From Thermococci archaeon (lineage in GTDB: Archaea; Methanobacteriota_B; Thermococci; Methanofastidiosales; B48-G16): 5,276 bases of DNA. Below the pieces are notes generated by a model, which worked only from the letters and a program-made list of their open reading frames with translations, was not told where the DNA came from and made no database searches. Location: NCBI GenBank assembly GCA_030668905.1, contig DAOVEQ010000087.1:1-5276 (forward strand), given 5' to 3'. Positions 4,798 through 5,276 of this stretch are shown piece after piece (within the stretch, counting starts at the first letter, position 1; the number at the start of each line of letters is the position of its first letter). Both the position numbers and the translations under genes were made by a program.

Positions 4798-5276
4798 CTA
4801 CTCCTTTTCATATTCGTAGGTTTTCAATTGAGGATCCTTTATTTTTAATTGTTTCTCAGCCTCAAGATCATTTTTGAGGTATCTATCTAAAAATGCCAAT
4901 CCATATTTTAGTATAACTTTTACTCTGGGATTCGAGTTCTGGCAGTTTTCGATTGTTTTGTATATAAGGCATGTCGGTTGATCACCAAAAGTACTGTGAC
5001 TTGCTCCTTTCACTATCGGAAGAAATTTAGGTGTTTTAGCATTGTCATAACCTAATCTTCTCGGGGTCTTCATATCAAAGCATACCAGATCAAATTCCCC
5101 AAGTAAATACATAACTGGCACATTCATCTTTTTGTAATCCTCAGGTTCGATGAATATAGTACTCGGTGCTAATAATAAAGCTGCTTTTACCCGATCATCC
5201 GTATACTCCTCATAACCGCAGGGAACAGCACCACTTACAACCTGGGCGGTCCATCCGCCGAGTGAGTGACCTGAAA
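4798..5276 (-). CDS. Alpha/beta hydrolase (dienelactone hydrolase/PAF-acetylhydrolase-like), 5'-truncated by window edge
   Basis: The frame is open from the right edge (first full codon 5272-5274) to TAG at 4798-4800, giving 158 visible residues; Met at 5127 is internal. The visible part begins SGHSLGG, the nucleophile elbow with catalytic Ser at codon 5263-5265 (visible residue 4). Strands and loops carrying the rest of the triad follow: VPVMYLLGEFDLV with the likely acid Asp62, and KGASHSTFGD with the likely His93. A charged C-terminal tail follows. This supports an active serine hydrolase of the esterase/dienelactone hydrolase superfamily; ester substrate and localisation cannot be read because the N-terminus, including any signal peptide and the oxyanion-hole strand, is missing. 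It is the upstream partner of the GNAT gene (13-base gap, same strand). Other possible names are chlorophyllase-like or acyl-esterase; the fold is sure, the subfamily is not. Confidence 0.88.
   Translation of the reverse strand, partial: SGHSLGGWTAQVVSGAVPCGYEEYTDDRVKAALLLAPSTIFIEPEDYKKMNVPVMYLLGEFDLVCFDMKTPRRLGYDNAKTPKFLPIVKGASHSTFGDQPTCLIYKTIENCQNSNPRVKVILKYGLAFLDRYLKNDLEAEKQLKIKDPQLKTYEYEKE

Noticed and set aside
1..5276. Search for CRISPR repeats, tRNA, insertion sequences, long direct repeats or integration sites
   Set aside because: No regularly spaced repeats, cloverleaf, transposase frame or terminal inverted repeats were seen on either strand.

Overview
The window reads as a stretch of a low-GC, probably thermophilic archaeal chromosome. 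Four things point that way. The RNase P RNA has archaeal-style conserved blocks. Two adjacent PhoU plus TrkA-C proteins belong to a family typical of Euryarchaeota. A/T-rich TATA boxes sit about 20-30 bases upstream of several starts that have no Shine-Dalgarno sequence. The proteins are rich in Lys, Glu and Ile, with heavy use of AGA/AGG and ATA codons. A more exact placement cannot be supported from the sequence alone.

Layout, left to right. The window opens inside dnaJ (+), whose J-domain lies off the left edge; the zinc-finger and C-terminal substrate-binding regions are present. It is followed by adk (+), a zinc-finger (long-form, bacterial-type) adenylate kinase with its own TATA box and an apparently leaderless start. 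An M29-family metallo-aminopeptidase (-) converges on adk so tightly that the two stop codons overlap. Between the aminopeptidase and the next protein gene lies a non-coding RNA gene, rnpB (+, 2690-2971), recognised by a 10-bp P1 helix, a P4 helix with the characteristic bulged U, and the conserved sequence blocks. The aminopeptidase and rnpB are divergent and appear to share one A/T box in a gap of about 50 bases.

Next come two overlapping, translationally coupled minus-strand genes for paralogous PhoU/TrkA-C regulatory proteins, probably controlling an ion channel or transporter encoded elsewhere. They have a clear TATA box about 20-28 bases from the first ATG. After a short non-coding gap holding a small hairpin element, the window ends with a minus-strand pair: a GNAT N-acetyltransferase preceded by an alpha/beta hydrolase that runs off the right edge.

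Apart from the two terminal pairs (phoU-like pair; hydrolase-GNAT), the genes are housekeeping functions that need not work together: protein folding, nucleotide balance, peptide turnover, tRNA 5' maturation, ion homeostasis. I see no mobile element, CRISPR array, tRNA or defence system. The most interesting aspects are regulatory: very compact packing, a shared divergent promoter, opposite-strand terminators embedded in Lys-rich coding tails, and possible antisense transcription across rnpB.
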